Assembly (NCBI GenBank): GCA_016987375.1
Contig: PJRA01000160.1
Span: forward strand, 1,594,218-1,655,630
Direction: 5' to 3'
Length of the DNA: 61,413 nucleotides
Source: Brachionus koreanus
Lineage: Eukaryota > Rotifera > Eurotatoria > Ploima > Brachionidae
How positions within the stretch are numbered: the first letter of the stretch is position 1; each line of letters begins with the position of its first letter. The notes beneath the pieces were generated by a model. The model did not search any database. It worked only from the letters and a program-made list of their open reading frames with translations, and was not told the origin of the DNA. Positions 61,010 through 61,413 of this stretch are shown here, piece by piece. Both the position numbers and the translations under genes were made by a program.

Positions 61010-61413
61010 AAATTCAAATCAAGTTTTTGATATGCCTTTGATTAGAAACAAACCAATGTGCCATATTAATTTTTTTTTGTATAATTACCTTTAAAAAATG
61101 TCTAATATTTTTAAATATAGAATTGCTAGATTTAATAATAGAATTTAAGTTTTAGTTTTAAATAATATTTTTATTAAGATATCATTAGTTAAATATGTGA
61201 ATCGTTTAAATAAAATAAAATCTTAAATTAATTTCTGTGATTTTCCTTAATTTAATAAGTATCAATTCCTAAAAAAATTTACATTGTTAAAATTAAAAAA
61301 ACTGAAAAAGTCGTTTTTAATCAAAATTTTAGGCAAAATGAAAATAATTTTACATTTTCATATTTTTAGATTTTTTGTGCAATATTTAAGAAATTTTTTA
61401 ATTTTATTTTTGT
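61010..61413. other. 3' flank of fibulin to window end
   Basis: AT-rich sequence; no further gene visible. Confidence 0.4.

Noticed and set aside
1..61413. tRNA, rRNA or CRISPR-like arrays
   Set aside because: No T-loop GTTCGAATC-type string with a paired acceptor stem and no regularly spaced short repeats were found by eye; a tRNAscan run would be decisive.

Overview
The window is nuclear DNA of a small-genome animal. It is very AT-rich, and most genes are broken by 45-70 bp GT-AG introns. Many acceptors sit behind A-rich rather than pyrimidine-rich sequence. The gene content is metazoan: alpha-1,6-fucosyltransferase, fibulin-1, neprilysin-type M13 peptidases, a CAT amino acid transporter, PM20D1 and ATG9. 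I cannot fix the phylum from the sequence; a compact AT-rich invertebrate, for example a rotifer, would fit.

Layout. 1-164: edge of a Ty3/gypsy-like polymerase (minus). 537-2534: complete FUT8. 2922-11596: three 2-Cys peroxiredoxin genes, one minus and two plus, enclosing a small secreted cysteine protein, PM20D1 (minus) and a dead LINE. 13003-16224: ATG9 (minus), diverging from AHSA1 (17631-18855), whose upstream region carries two heat-shock-element triplets. 19-22 kb: LINE debris. 22155-25479: three minus-strand genes for low-complexity proteins that all begin with a myristoylation-like Met-Gly signal. 27402-33833: an 11-exon SLC7 CAT-type transporter with transposon-filled introns. 33834-37396: gene-poor, with several recognisable small transposons. 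37397-57208: four tandem plus-strand M13 metallopeptidase genes. 58044-61009: fibulin-1.

Functional themes. These are mostly ordinary housekeeping and extracellular genes, not one pathway. Three regions stand out. The peroxiredoxin trio is a patchwork produced by gene conversion: intron 1 is better conserved than the coding sequence beside it. The M13 array encodes four complete ectopeptidases. In two of them the zinc site is split over adjacent 23-nt and 16-nt microexons that together keep the frame. The Met-Gly low-complexity family combines putative lipidation signals, CPPGC motifs and expanding in-frame minisatellites, and I match it to nothing known.

The introns and spacers hold a readable set of non-autonomous elements: a hAT-type MITE with a perfect 8-bp target duplication and four GGCCGGCC octamers, two piggyBac-like MITEs bounded by TTAA, several foldbacks, and a retroposon tail inserted into a foldback loop with a 14-bp target duplication. 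All gene calls rest on reading translations against remembered family features; no database search was run.
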